Source of the DNA: JAAYZX01 sp040770645 | GTDB taxonomy: Bacteria; Actinomycetota; Thermoleophilia; RBG-16-64-13 | Reading direction: 5' to 3' | Assembly (NCBI GenBank): GCA_040770645.1 | Contig: JAXGIS010000011.1 | Span: 5,712-69,711, forward strand | DNA: 64,000 nucleotides | Shown here: piece by piece, positions 17,834-28,082 of the stretch | How the letters are laid out: every line of letters begins with the position of its first letter | Numbering within the stretch: the stretch's first letter is position 1 | Notes under the pieces: model-generated | Databases searched by the model: none | The model's input: only the letters and a program-made list of their open reading frames with translations | What the model was told of the DNA's origin: nothing | Position numbers and translations under genes: made by a program

Positions 17834-20770
17834 GTGGGAAGCAACGAAATTGTCATCAGTGGAGCCAGGGAGCACAACCTCAAGGATATCTCCCTCCGGT
17901 TGCCGCGAGACCAATTCATAGTCATTACCGGACTCTCCGGCTCCGGCAAGTCCAGCCTTGCCTTCGATACCATCTACGCTGAAGGGCAGAGGCGGTATGT
18001 CGAGAGTCTATCCGCCTACGCTCGGCAATTCCTGGGGCAGATGAACAAGCCCGACGTTGACTCCATTGAGGGTCTGTCTCCCGCCATCTCCATCGATCAG
18101 AAGACCACGTCGCGAAATCCGCGCTCTACGGTGGGCACTGTCACGGAGATCCACGACTATCTGCGGCTGCTGTATGCGCGCATCGGCCATCCGCACTGCT
18201 GGATCTGTGGTCGGCCCATCGAGGGACAGAGCAAGGAGCAGATCATTGACCAGATTCTCGGTCTGGATTCGGGGACCAGGTTTGTGATCCGGGCGCCGCT
18301 GGTGCGTGGGCAGAAGGGGTGGCACAGAGATGTCATCGATCATGCGCGTGCGGAAGGTTTCAGCCGCATCGAAATTGACGGACGCCAGTACCCCATGGAC
18401 GAAGAACTTCCGGAACTGGACAAAAACGTGCGGCACGACGTGAGCATTGTCGTGGACCGGTTGGTGATGCGTGACGGAATCCGGCGCCGCTTGGCCGATT
18501 CGGTGGAGACGGCGCTGGCCGAGGGCAAGGGTCTATTGGAAGTGGACATCTACCCGGATCGCGCTACAAGGGACCGTGCCACGGCGGAAGGAGAGGGGAT
18601 CTCGGGAGTGTCGGGGCAGGCGGCGCGAACCACGCTGCTCTTCTCCGAGAATCTGGCCTGTCCCGAGCACGGCGTCTCATTGCCGGAGATGGCGCCCCGC
18701 ATCTTCTCTTTCAACTCACCGCACGGGGCCTGTGAGACCTGTAGCGGCCTCGGCTTCAAGCGGGAGATCGACCCGGCTTTGGTGGTGGGGGATCCGCGGC
18801 TCACCATTCGGGAGGGCGTGCTGTTGCCTTGGAGCAACAGTCACTCCCAATACTACGATCAGATAATCCAGGCGGTGGCGGAGCGTTATGAAATTGACCT
18901 GGATACTCCGTGGGGGGAGTTGCCGCAGGTGGTGAAGGACACCTTCCTCTGGGGTACCCGGGGAGAGCGCCTCTACGTCTCCTACACCAACCGCCGCGGT
19001 GAAAAACGTAGCTACACAACGCGTTTCGAGGGGATCGTGCCCAACTTGGAGCGGCGCTACCGGGAGACGGACTCCGATTATATCCGCGATAAGCTCGAGG
19101 AGTACATGGCCGACCGTCCCTGCTCGGCCTGTGGCGGCGCCCGTCTCAAACCGCAGAGCCTTGCCGTACGCGTGGGCAATCTCAACCTTCACGAGTTGAG
19201 CAGTCTGCCGGTGGCCGAGTTGATTCGTTTCCTGCGGGCTCTCGATCTGACGGAGCGCGAGCGACTCATCGGCGCCCGTGTGCTCAAGGAGATCGTGGAG
19301 CGCCTTTCTTTCCTCGACTCGGTGGGTGTGGGCTACCTGACCCTGGTGCGCAGCGCCGGGACACTATCTGGAGGTGAAGCCCAACGCATCCGGTTGGCCA
19401 CACAGATTGGTTCCAGTCTGGTGGGGGTTCTGTACATCCTGGACGAACCGTCCATAGGCCTTCATCAACGCGACAACCGGCGCCTGATCGACACATTGTG
19501 GCGGTTGCGGGACCTGGGCAACACCGTGATTGTGGTGGAGCACGATGAGGAGACCATGCGCGCGGCGGACTTCATAGTGGACATGGGGCCCGGCGCAGGC
19601 GAGCACGGGGGGGAAGTGGTGGTGAGCGGACCGCTCCAGGCCGTCCTGGACGAGCCACGCTCAATCACAGGTGATTACCTGTCCGGCCGGCAGATCATCC
19701 CCGTTCCCGAGACTCGGCGGCGCGGCAAAGGCACCTTCACCGTGTTTGGGGCCAAGCAACACAATCTGAAAGACATCGATGTCACCATCCCCACGGGTAA
19801 GTTGGTGTGTGTGACCGGCGTCTCCGGCTCCGGCAAGTCCACCCTTGTCAACGAGATCGTCTATAAATCCCTCTCCAACCTCGTCAATCGTCACGCCGTG
19901 CGACCGGGAGAGCACGAGCGCATCGAGGGCATTGAGCAGCTCGACAAGGTCATTGCCATAGATCAATCCCCCATTGGGCGCACCCCGCGGTCCAACCCCG
20001 CTACCTACACGGGCGTGTTCGACCACATCCGCCAGCTCTTTGCGCAGACCATGGAGGCCAAGGTCCGGGGCTACCTGCCGGGACGCTTCAGCTTCAATGT
20101 CAAAGGCGGTCGTTGTGAGGCGTGCAAAGGCGACGGCACGCTCAAGATCGAAATGCATTTCCTACCCGACGTTTACGTGCCGTGTGAAGTCTGCGCGGGC
20201 AAACGTTACAACCGCGAGACCCTGGAGGTGCGTTTCAAAGGCAAGAACATCGCCGAGGTCTTGGACATGAGCGTGGAGGAGGCGTTGGAGTACTTCTCCA
20301 ATCAACCCAAGATCGCCCGCCGCCTCCAGACGCTCTACGACGTGGGGCTGGACTACATCAGGCTGGGCCAGCCGTCCACCACACTCTCCGGGGGTGAGGC
20401 GCAACGCGTCAAGCTGGCCACCGAGCTCTCCAAAATAGCCACCGGAAACACGCTCTACATCCTGGATGAGCCCACCACCGGCCTTCACTTCGCCGACACG
20501 GCCAAGCTGCTGGAAGTACTCCAGCGCCTCGTGGACTCCGGCAACACGGTGTTGGTGATCGAACACAACCTGGATGTGATCAAGTGCGCGGATTGGGTGA
20601 TCGATCTAGGTCCTGAGGGTGGCAATGCCGGGGGTCTGGTGGTGGCCGAGGGCACGCCGGAGGAGGTGGCTTTGGTGCAGGGCAGCTATACAGGCCGGTT
20701 CTTGCGCCGGGTGCTGTCGGAGCCGGTCTCCGCTTCGCCCGCTTCTGGCGCAGAGACGCAGGCGGCGTGA
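17834..20770 (+). CDS. uvrA: Excinuclease ABC subunit A
   Basis: UvrA is the damage-sensing ATPase of nucleotide excision repair and hands damaged DNA to UvrB and UvrC. It has the two ABC modules: Walker A GLSGSGKSS and GVSGSGKST, signature LSGGEAQRIRLA and LSGGEAQRVKLA, and Walker B YILDEPSIGLH and YILDEPTTGLH. The zinc motifs CWICG, CPEHG...CETCSGLG and CEACKGDG...CEVCAGKRY are present. The length of about 978 residues is normal, and the gene reads through nearly 3 kb without a break. GTG 17834 starts at VGSNEIVISGAREHNLKDI, which fits homologs; an upstream ATG at 17768 would add 22 unlikely residues. Confidence 0.97.
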   Translation: MGSNEIVISGAREHNLKDISLRLPRDQFIVITGLSGSGKSSLAFDTIYAEGQRRYVESLSAYARQFLGQMNKPDVDSIEGLSPAISIDQKTTSRNPRSTVGTVTEIHDYLRLLYARIGHPHCWICGRPIEGQSKEQIIDQILGLDSGTRFVIRAPLVRGQKGWHRDVIDHARAEGFSRIEIDGRQYPMDEELPELDKNVRHDVSIVVDRLVMRDGIRRRLADSVETALAEGKGLLEVDIYPDRATRDRATAEGEGISGVSGQAARTTLLFSENLACPEHGVSLPEMAPRIFSFNSPHGACETCSGLGFKREIDPALVVGDPRLTIREGVLLPWSNSHSQYYDQIIQAVAERYEIDLDTPWGELPQVVKDTFLWGTRGERLYVSYTNRRGEKRSYTTRFEGIVPNLERRYRETDSDYIRDKLEEYMADRPCSACGGARLKPQSLAVRVGNLNLHELSSLPVAELIRFLRALDLTERERLIGARVLKEIVERLSFLDSVGVGYLTLVRSAGTLSGGEAQRIRLATQIGSSLVGVLYILDEPSIGLHQRDNRRLIDTLWRLRDLGNTVIVVEHDEETMRAADFIVDMGPGAGEHGGEVVVSGPLQAVLDEPRSITGDYLSGRQIIPVPETRRRGKGTFTVFGAKQHNLKDIDVTIPTGKLVCVTGVSGSGKSTLVNEIVYKSLSNLVNRHAVRPGEHERIEGIEQLDKVIAIDQSPIGRTPRSNPATYTGVFDHIRQLFAQTMEAKVRGYLPGRFSFNVKGGRCEACKGDGTLKIEMHFLPDVYVPCEVCAGKRYNRETLEVRFKGKNIAEVLDMSVEEALEYFSNQPKIARRLQTLYDVGLDYIRLGQPSTTLSGGEAQRVKLATELSKIATGNTLYILDEPTTGLHFADTAKLLEVLQRLVDSGNTVLVIEHNLDVIKCADWVIDLGPEGGNAGGLVVAEGTPEEVALVQGSYTGRFLRRVLSEPVSASPASGAETQAA

Positions 20771-21633
20771 TCGCCACGCATCCCAAGGCCCTCCTGATTG
20801 ACCTGGAGGGCACGGTACGCTTCGGGGGACCGGCCATACCGGGGGCGGCCCAGGCACTCAATCGCCTGCGCGCGGCCGGCTACACGCTACGTTTTGTAAC
20901 CAATATCGACTCCATGACTCCTGAGAGCATTTGTCGGGGGCTCACGGAGATCGGGGCGCAGGGAACGCCCGCCGAGATCTTCACACCGCTCGTGGCGTTG
21001 CGGCGTTTCGTAGCCGAACACCGCGGCTGCACCTGGTACTTCCTCCTCTCGGCGGAGTTGTTGCCCGAGTTCGAGGGCTTGATGCGGTCCACGAATCCCA
21101 CGGTGCCTGCAGGTAGTGACACGGCGGCCCATGCCGCCGCCGGCTCCGCGGTAGGTGCGGCGGTGGGCGAATCCTCAACTTCCCGCCCTCCGGACTATGT
21201 GGTGATTGGTGACTTCAGAGATCGTATGACCTACGGGCTCCTGAACCAGGCCTACCGTCACTTGGTGGCCGGATCGCGATTGGTGGCCTTGCAGCGCCAG
21301 CAGTACTTCATGGGTCCGGACGGCCGGTATCTTGACAACGGAGCCTTCGTGCAGATGTTGGAGTGGGCCTCCGGAGTGGAGGCATTGGTGCTGGGCAAGC
21401 CCTCCGGCGAGTTCTACCGCTTGGCATTGGCTGAACTGGGGCTGGGCCCCTCCGAGGTGTTGGTGGTGGGCGATGATGTGGCCATGGATGTAGCGGGGGC
21501 CCGCGCCGTGGGTGCGCCTTCGGCTTTGGTGCGCACCGGCAAATTCAGCCACGAGGCACTCGAAGCGTCGCCTGTGCGGCCGGACTTGGTGCTGGAGTCG
21601 CTGGCCTTCTTGCCGGAGGTATTGGGGCTGTGA
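20767..21633 (+). CDS. HAD-superfamily phosphatase (LHPP/NagD-like, class IIA)
   Basis: A HAD hydrolase of 288 residues has the class IIA layout: nucleophile motif near residue 12, motif II in the RFVTNID region, a cap in the middle, the motif III lysine in VLGKPSGEF, and motif IV VLVVGDDVAMDVAGARAVG. Motif I reads DLEGT, so the usual second Asp (DxD) is Glu. The cap holds a low-complexity insert rich in Ala and Gly. GTG 20767 overlaps the uvrA stop, and the 3' end overlaps hflX, so the three are coupled. The substrate cannot be predicted. Confidence 0.8.
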   Translation: MIATHPKALLIDLEGTVRFGGPAIPGAAQALNRLRAAGYTLRFVTNIDSMTPESICRGLTEIGAQGTPAEIFTPLVALRRFVAEHRGCTWYFLLSAELLPEFEGLMRSTNPTVPAGSDTAAHAAAGSAVGAAVGESSTSRPPDYVVIGDFRDRMTYGLLNQAYRHLVAGSRLVALQRQQYFMGPDGRYLDNGAFVQMLEWASGVEALVLGKPSGEFYRLALAELGLGPSEVLVVGDDVAMDVAGARAVGAPSALVRTGKFSHEALEASPVRPDLVLESLAFLPEVLGL

Positions 21634-23094
21634 CTCACGTGGAGCGACCGCACGCGGGTGGAGGAAAGGACCGCGCCATCCCCAGCGGGGGGGCCGAGGG
21701 GGTCGAGACGGGAGGAGCGTGGTCTCAGGAAGAAGAGCGGGAACGGGCCTTTCTCATCGCGGTGGAGACCGGCGCCGATGAGGGTTGGACGGGAGAGGAG
21801 TCCCTTCGGGAGCTGGCGTCTTTGGTGGAAACCGCCGGTGCCGAGGTGGTGGGATCATTGTGGCAACGTCGAGACAACCCTGATCCGGCTACCTATCTGG
21901 GCAAAGGTAAGACCGAGGAGCTGACGGCGGCCAGAGCGCGGCTTGATTTCAATCTGTTGGTGGCCGATGACGAACTCTCACCCAAGCAGCAGCGGGCCTT
22001 GGAAGAGCTACTGGGCGTGAAGGTGCTCGATCGCTCGGGCGTGATCCTCGACATCTTCGCCCAGCGGGCGCGCACGCACGAGGGTAGGTTGCAGGTGGAA
22101 CTGGCTCAGCTCGTGTACCAACTTCCGCGTCTCACGCGCCTGTGGACTCACCTCTCACGCATGGGTGGGGGTATTGGGACCAGACGCGGCCCCGGCGAGA
22201 CTCAGCTGGAGACCGACCGGAGGGTGTTGCGGGCACGCATCAAGAAACTGAAGCAGCGCGTGAACGAGGTGTCGTGGCGTCGTGCCACCGCTGCGCGTTC
22301 ACGGGAACGGGGTCTGCTCCCATCCGTCGCCATCGTGGGCTATACCAACGCGGGCAAATCCACATTATTGAATGCGCTGGTGGGGCGCGAAGTCGCCGCG
22401 GTTGAAGACAAGTTGTTCGCCACGCTCGACCCACCACGCGGCGGGTGACCTTGGCCGACGGCCAGGTGGTGGTCATGAGCGACACGGTGGGCTTCATCCA
22501 CAAGCTGCCCCACCAGTTGGTGGATGCGTTTCGTGCCACTCTGGAAGAGGTCACACGCGCGGACGCCCTACTCGTGGTTGTGGATCAGACCGACCCGCGG
22601 GCGCGCGAGCACCTGGAAACCGTGTGGACCGTGTTGGAAGAGCTCGGCGCGGGCGGTCTGCCACGGCTGGTGGCGTTGAACAAGGTGGACATGGTCGGTT
22701 TGCCTACACCTGAGGAAGCTTCGCCCGCTTGGGAGCGGGTTCTCCGGCCAACAGGGGTTCGGAGGCTCCGGAAGACAACAGAGCGGCACCCGTGTTACCG
22801 GGATGGGTGGCCCGTGAGGGAGTGCGCGTGTCGGCGCGGACGGGTGAGGGCCTGTCGGAGTTGCGTCGCCGGCTGGCGGCGCTCTTGGCTGAGTTGTGGG
22901 TGGAGGTAGATGCTTCAGTGGCGTACACGGCCGGTGAACTCCTCGCTCGCGCGCGTGAACGCGGCTCAGTGCAGCTGGAATATCGCGATACAGATGTGCG
23001 GGTATCGGGCAGGGTGCCGCCGGAGATGGCCGCCGAGATCGCAAGGGCGGCGCAGGCACTCAAACGGTCACGGAAACGAGGTGAAGTGGAGTGA
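21630..23094 (+). CDS. hflX: Ribosome-associated GTPase HflX (frameshifted as read)
   Basis: HflX is a GTPase that splits stalled ribosomes under stress. The N-terminal half has the family's YLGKGKTEEL and the GGGIGTRRGPGETQLE linker. The G domain has G1 GYTNAGKS, G3 DTVGF and G4 NKVD. Frame changes at about 22435 and 22720 are both compatible with one missing base each; the first falls in a CCC run and would restore LDPTTRRVTLADG. The start GTG 21630 overlaps the stop of the HAD gene. Confidence 0.9.
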
Positions 23095-23196
23095 CCCTGG
23101 GTGACACGAGATATCACGGCAGCTGCGAGACTCCTCACCGTGGCCAGGCTGGGCGGAGGGCGTGCTTATCTGACGCCCGTATCCCCGGCTGTCACA

Positions 23197-23262
23197 AGGG
23201 CCCGGTCGCGCGGTGTGCCCGCGATTGCGCGGCGGGCTTGCGGCCGCGCGACCGGGTGCCCC
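23197..23262. terminator. Large bidirectional hairpin between convergent genes
   Basis: A near-perfect outer stem of about 16 bp (GGGCCCGGTCGCGCGG with CCGCGCGACCGGGTGCCCC) encloses an inner stem (GCCCGC with GCGGGC). It lies exactly between hflX (plus) and the M42 peptidase (minus), so it could stop transcription from both sides. Confidence 0.65.
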
Positions 23263-23299
23263 TCGCTACCCCGTTGGGGTGACAGGAGGGAGGGACGGC

Positions 23300-24373
23300 T
23301 TAGTCTGTGACCCCGGCAGCGGTTGCCACTGCTTCCGCCACCAACGTGGCCGCCTGGTCCAAGTCGCCCAGTGACAACACTTCGATGGGAGAGTGTATGT
23401 ACCGTGTCGGCACGCAAACCACCCCGCTGGGGATCCCGGATTTGGTGAGGTGAATGGCGGTGGCGTCGGTGGTACCGCCGCTGCCCACGTCGAGCTGGTA
23501 AGGCACACCTACGGTGTCGGCGGCACCGCGGAGCCAAGTCAGCACTCTCTGCGGAACTATGACTCCGCGTCCGTCAGAGTCGGCCACAGTAATAACCGGC
23601 CCTTTGCCTATTTCCAAGGCTCGTTGTTCCTTGGTGATGCCGGGGTGGTCGCCGGGGATGTTCGTCTCGCACACTATGGCCAGGTCCGGGTCCAACCCGT
23701 ATGCGCTGGTGCGCGCTCCCTTGAGTCCGACTTCTTCCTGAACCGTCCCCACGGCAAGCACGGTGGCCTTGACTTCGCGCTCACGCAGCTTGCGCAAAGC
23801 CATCACCATCATGGCCACACCGGCGCGATCGTCAAAACTCTTGCCTGTAACCAGGTCGTGGGCCAGCGGAGCCAGCTGTCGGTCTAGGGTGACGATTGTC
23901 CCCACCTCCACCCCCAGGGCGGCCGCATCATCTGCGTCTTTAGCACCGATGTCGATGAACATCTCCTTCATACGCATAGGTTTCTTGCGATCCTCTTCGT
24001 CGAGGATGTGGGGCGGCTTCGATCCGATGACCCCTATGAGTTTGCCTGCGCGACCGTGCACCACCACCCGCTGGGCGAGCAGCGTTTGATCGAACCAACC
24101 GCCGATGGGGACGAAGCGCAGGAAGCCTTTGTCGTCGATGTGCTTGACCATGAGACCGATCTCGTCCATGTGCGCAGCAAGCATCACGCGGGGACCGTCT
24201 CCACGACGCACGCCGATGACGTTGCCCATGATGTCAGTGCTTACCTCATCCACTAGAGGCTCGAGCTCTTCCGCGAGTATGCGGGCGGCCTCGTGTTCGT
24301 GTCCGGAGACGCCGGGAGCGTCGGCCAGCCTTGTTAGCAGTTGCCTGAGATCGTCCATGATCTGTGACTCCAT
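23300..24373 (-). CDS. M42 family metallopeptidase (glutamyl aminopeptidase / tetrahedral aminopeptidase type)
   Basis: M42 enzymes are cytoplasmic di-metal aminopeptidases that form large tetrahedral shells. Metal and catalytic residues are in place: LAAHMDEIG (His and catalytic Asp), SFDDRAG (bridging Asp), VQEEVGLKGA (catalytic Glu and metal Glu), and the late RYIHSPIEV histidine. The length of 357 residues is normal and the frame is intact. The start may be ATG 24373 or the in-frame ATG at 24358, which has a TGGAG-type site. It is transcribed divergently from uvrC. Confidence 0.92.
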   Translation of the reverse strand: MESQIMDDLRQLLTRLADAPGVSGHEHEAARILAEELEPLVDEVSTDIMGNVIGVRRGDGPRVMLAAHMDEIGLMVKHIDDKGFLRFVPIGGWFDQTLLAQRVVVHGRAGKLIGVIGSKPPHILDEEDRKKPMRMKEMFIDIGAKDADDAAALGVEVGTIVTLDRQLAPLAHDLVTGKSFDDRAGVAMMVMALRKLREREVKATVLAVGTVQEEVGLKGARTSAYGLDPDLAIVCETNIPGDHPGITKEQRALEIGKGPVITVADSDGRGVIVPQRVLTWLRGAADTVGVPYQLDVGSGGTTDATAIHLTKSGIPSGVVCVPTRYIHSPIEVLSLGDLDQAATLVAEAVATAAGVTD

Positions 24374-24641
24374 TCTTGGCGACGGTCGTCGGCTGGTATG
24401 CTGAAGATGCGTCGCCGTTGCGGTTAGTTATGCACAGTGCATCTATTCTATAGCCTGATATGGTGTGCATGGCAAGTAAGGTTTGGGTGAGCAAACCAAA
24501 TGCACATGGCCCACGTGTGCACCTGGGTGTGCGCCCGCGTGTGCCCCCGGATATGCCACAAGAGTCGGAGGAGGTCATCCGGGAGGTGCGACACAACACC
24601 GGGATCCACCCTGAAGTGGGAAGACCATCTTCCCGCACGAG
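24374..24641. other. Divergent intergenic region, M42 peptidase / uvrC
   Basis: No gene is visible in these 268 bases. There are AT-richer stretches (TCTATTCTATAG near 24440-24452) that could hold a promoter, and a GT-rich tract around 24500-24550. I looked for the actinobacterial LexA box (GAAC-4-GTTC) and did not find it. Confidence 0.35.
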
Positions 24642-26584
24642 ATGAGCGCGCACGGAGAGATAGAGCAACAGATCCGGTCGGCACCAGACCTCCCGGGCGT
24701 CTACCTGTTTCGAGACGATGCCGGCGAGGCCCTCTACGTGGGCAAAGCGGCATCACTGCGCAAGCGGCTGGCCAACTACCTCTCGGCCGTGCGGGAGAAG
24801 CAGCCGGATCATCCCAGCGCACGGGTGCTGGAGATGGGGCGCCGGGCGGCTGCGGTGGAATGGATGGTGGCCTCTTCCGAGAGCGAAGCCCTCCTTCTGG
24901 AGCACAACTTCATCCGCCGTCACCGCCCGCCGTTCAACATCCGGCTGCGTGATGACAAATCCTACCCCTACATAGTGGTCACTCTGGAGGACGAGTTTCC
25001 GCGAGTGATGTTCACGCGCGCACCTCACCGTAAGGGCAACATGTATTTTGGGCCGTATGCCAGTGCTGCCAAGGCGCGCGAGACGCTCGATATCCTGGGG
25101 CGCATCTTCTCTTTCCGCAAGTGCCGAGGCCTCACTCCCGGGAGGCGTAGTGGCTCTCCTTGCAGCACGCCATTCACCGCTGCCCGGCACCTTGTGCGGG
25201 TCTGGTGGCGCAAGAAGAGTACGCGGAGACAATCCGCCAAGTGGTGGAGTTCCCTGGGGGGAAGGGACGCCAGGTGGTGCGCCGGTTGGAAAGCGTCATG
25301 AAGGAGGCGGCCGCGGCTCAGGATTTCGAACGGGCGGCACTTTATCGAGATCGCGTGGCGGCTCTGAATCATGTGCTTGAGAGGCAGCAGGCCAAGTCCG
25401 AGACGCTGGGGTCTACCGATGTCATCGGTATGGCGCGCACCCCGGCCCTGGCCACCATCCAGGTTTTGCTCACGCGGGACGGTGTGTTGGCTGAGCGACG
25501 CAGCTTCACGTTGGATGGCATCGAGGACGCGGACGACCAGGAGGTATTCGAGGTCTTCTTGGGCGAGTATTACGGAGGTGCTCCCACCATGCCGCCGGAA
25601 GTTGTGGTGCCGCGGAAGATAAGTGGGCTCGATAGGTTGAGTGTGTTTTTGCGCGAACTGCGGGGGAGTGCGGTGCGTGTCCATCACGCTCTCCGTGGAG
25701 ATAAGCGAAGATTGCAGGAGCTGGCCGACCGCAACGCCGCGCTGGCCTTGGAGCACGAACGCCTGAGGGTGGAACGGTCTCGGGAGCGCAAATGGGGCGC
25801 GTTGGCGGGCCTGCAAGAACTGCTGCACATGGACCGTCTGCCGCTGCGCATCGAGGGTTACGATATTTCCAACCTGGGCGGCGATCATATCGTAGCTTCA
25901 ATGGTGGTTTTTGAGGGAGCTGCGCCGCTCAAGCGTGATTATCGCCGGTTTGTCATCCGTTCACTTCAGGGACAGGACGACGTGGGCGCCATAGGTGAAG
26001 TGGTGAGCCGACGCTTCGAGCGTTATGCCGACGCTTCGTGCCCCGAGGGGCCTGCCGACGCCGGGCACCCCGAGCGTCACGCGGGTGCCGGCTCCCCAGC
26101 TGGGGCGGCGCCCCAGAGCGACGTGTTCGATCCCTCGTTTGCGGCTCTGCCCGATTTGGTGCTCATAGACGGGGGGCGGGGCCAACTCTCCGCAGCGTGC
26201 GCCGCCGTGCGAGACGCGGGTCTGGCTTCATCGGTGCGAGTGGTGTCCATGGCCAAACGCGAGGAGGAGGTGTTCCTTCCCGAACGGCCGACACCCCTGA
26301 TGCTCGATCGTGACGATCCCGCCCTGCTGCTCTTGGAGCGTGTGCGTGACGAGGCGCATCGATTCGCGGTTGGTTTCCACCGTGTTCGTCGAGAGGCCGT
26401 GGTGTCGCGCTCCATCCTGGACGACCTGCCGGGCGTGGGGGAGAAGCGCAAGCGCGCCATCCTGCAGCACTTCGGTTCTCCTGAAGCCTTTTTGGCGGCC
26501 ACCCGGGAGGAACTCGAGGCGGTACCGGGGTTGCCTGGGAAAATCGCGCGGTCGGTATATGATTGTGTTCATAGGACCGGCTGA
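24642..26584 (+). CDS. uvrC: Excinuclease ABC subunit C (frameshifted as read)
   Basis: UvrC makes the two incisions in nucleotide excision repair. The N-terminal GIY-YIG domain (GVYLFRDDAGEALYVGKA) is followed by the zinc-type CPAPC segment, a UvrB-interacting helix (RQVVRRLESVMKEAAAAQDFERAALYRDRV), the RNase H-like nuclease (IEGYDISNLGGDHIVASMVVFE, LVLIDGGRGQL) and C-terminal helix-hairpin-helix motifs (LPGVGEKRKRAIL, VPGLPGKIA). One break near 25150 lies in the conserved SPC...HRCPAPC region and fits one missing base. A Gly/Ala/Pro-rich insert of about 40 residues sits before LPDLVLIDGG. Confidence 0.92.
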
Positions 26585-26627
26585 GTGGTGACCGGCTGAG
26601 TGGTGCCTCCGCATCTAAGGAGCAGAC

Positions 26628-27193
26628 ATGGAGACTGAGGCCGAGACGAGAGCAGCCATCTCGCTGTATCACACGCCGTGGGGTGTCGGGTTTGTGAAGG
26701 TGCGCACGGGTCTGTTGCAGGAAGTAGGGTTGCCCGGGGAGGGCCCAGGAGAGCTGGAGAGGGCACGATTGAGCCGTCGGCCGGAGCCCACGGAGGCGGA
26801 CTGTGCGTTGGCCGCCCGCTGGGCGTCGCAGGTCTCCGACTACTTCGAGGGGAGCCGAGCGGGATGGACGGCCGCCGAGTTGGAACCGGAACTGGAGAGC
26901 TTGGGCTTCACCGCGTTTGCGCGTGCAGTCTATCGATCGCTGCTCAGCACCCGGGCTGGGGAGACGGTAGGGTACGGAGAATTGGCTGCCATGGCCGGGT
27001 ACCCGCGTGCCGCGCGGGCGGTGGGGAGCGCCATGGCCTCCAATCCTCTCCCCGTGGTCATACCGTGCCACAGGTGATACGGGCCAACGGTAGCCTCGGC
27101 CGTTACGGCTTCGACCCCGGGTGGAAGTCCCGGCTCCTGGAGTTGGAGCGAGCCTCCGCCGTTCGGGCTGGTAACGCGGCATCGAGGGCGTGA
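26628..27193 (+). CDS. ogt: Methylated-DNA-protein cysteine methyltransferase (frameshifted as read)
   Basis: This suicide enzyme moves the alkyl group from O6-alkylguanine to its own cysteine. The active site VIPCHR lies at the frame break: as read, CACAGGTGATA gives a stop right after PCHR, while one more G would give PCHRVIRANGSLGRYGF, the exact family sequence. The helix-turn-helix region TVGYGELAAMAGYPRAARAVGSAM is intact. The start ATG 26628 has AAGGAGC upstream. It sits between uvrC and rapZ, so three repair-related genes (uvrA, uvrC, ogt) lie within 10 kb. Confidence 0.9.
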
Positions 27194-27203
27194 GGTCTCG
27201 ATA

Positions 27204-28082
27204 ATGGCCGAGCCCCTCCTTCACATAACCATCATCACCGGTCTCTCGGGAGCCGGCAAGACGCTGGCCGTGGATACATTCGAAGATGCCGGGTACTTCT
27301 GCGTGGACAATATGCCTCCGCAGATGCTCCCCGGCATGGCCGACCTGTTTTCCCTACCCGGAACCAAAGTGGCTCGGGTTGCGCTCGTCTTCGACATACG
27401 CGGCCGTGAGTTTTTCTGCGAGTTCGATCAGGCCCTGAAAGAACTCGAACGCCGAGGGATTCCGTATCGGATCATATTCCTGGAGGCCGACGAGGAGACG
27501 CTGATCTCTCGCTACCAGGCCACTCGGCGCGCGCATCCGTTGAGCGAGACCGGGTCGCTCATGGAAGGCATCTGCCGGGAGAGACAGATACTGGAGTCGC
27601 TTCGCGAACGCGCCGACGTGGTGATCGATACCAGCCATCTCAACGTGCACGAGTTGAGGCGGCAAATCCAGGACGCAGTACTGGCCGGGGAACTGACGGA
27701 CCGTGTGCTTATGACGTTCATGTCTTTCGGCTACAAGTACGCGCTACCCCTGGAAGCGGACATAGTCCTGGATGCGCGCTTTCTGCCCAACCCTCATTGG
27801 GTGGAGGATCTGAGACCTTTGACGGGGATGGATCCCGCCGTCAGTGACTATGTGGTCCGCCGCCCGGAGGCCTTGGGTTTTCTGGAGAGGGTGACCTCGC
27901 TGCTGAGTTACTTGGTGCCGTTCTTCCTCCAGGAGCGCAAGACACACGTGATGGTGGCCGTAGGTTGCACCGGAGGTCGCCACCGGTCGGTGGCTTTGGC
28001 CGAGGAATTGGCACAGTTGTTTGAGAAAGAACCCGGCGTGGACGTGTCGGTGCGGCACAGGGACCTTGAGCGGCAGAGCTAG
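27204..28082 (+). CDS. rapZ: RapZ-family nucleotide-binding protein
   Basis: RapZ/YvcJ proteins are P-loop NTPases; in enterobacteria RapZ controls glmS through a small RNA, while the actinobacterial role is not settled. Walker A is GLSGAGKT at residues 12-19. The C-terminal nucleotide or metabolite pocket is MVAVGCTGGRHRSVALAEEL. The 292-residue length is normal and the frame is intact. The gene overlaps whiA; the gluconeogenesis factor gene yvcK, normally between the two, is absent. Confidence 0.94.
   Translation: MAEPLLHITIITGLSGAGKTLAVDTFEDAGYFCVDNMPPQMLPGMADLFSLPGTKVARVALVFDIRGREFFCEFDQALKELERRGIPYRIIFLEADEETLISRYQATRRAHPLSETGSLMEGICRERQILESLRERADVVIDTSHLNVHELRRQIQDAVLAGELTDRVLMTFMSFGYKYALPLEADIVLDARFLPNPHWVEDLRPLTGMDPAVSDYVVRRPEALGFLERVTSLLSYLVPFFLQERKTHVMVAVGCTGGRHRSVALAEELAQLFEKEPGVDVSVRHRDLERQS

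Noticed and set aside
24374..24641. Possible SOS (LexA) box controlling uvrC
   Set aside because: No GAAC-4-GTTC or close variant is present here or upstream of uvrA.
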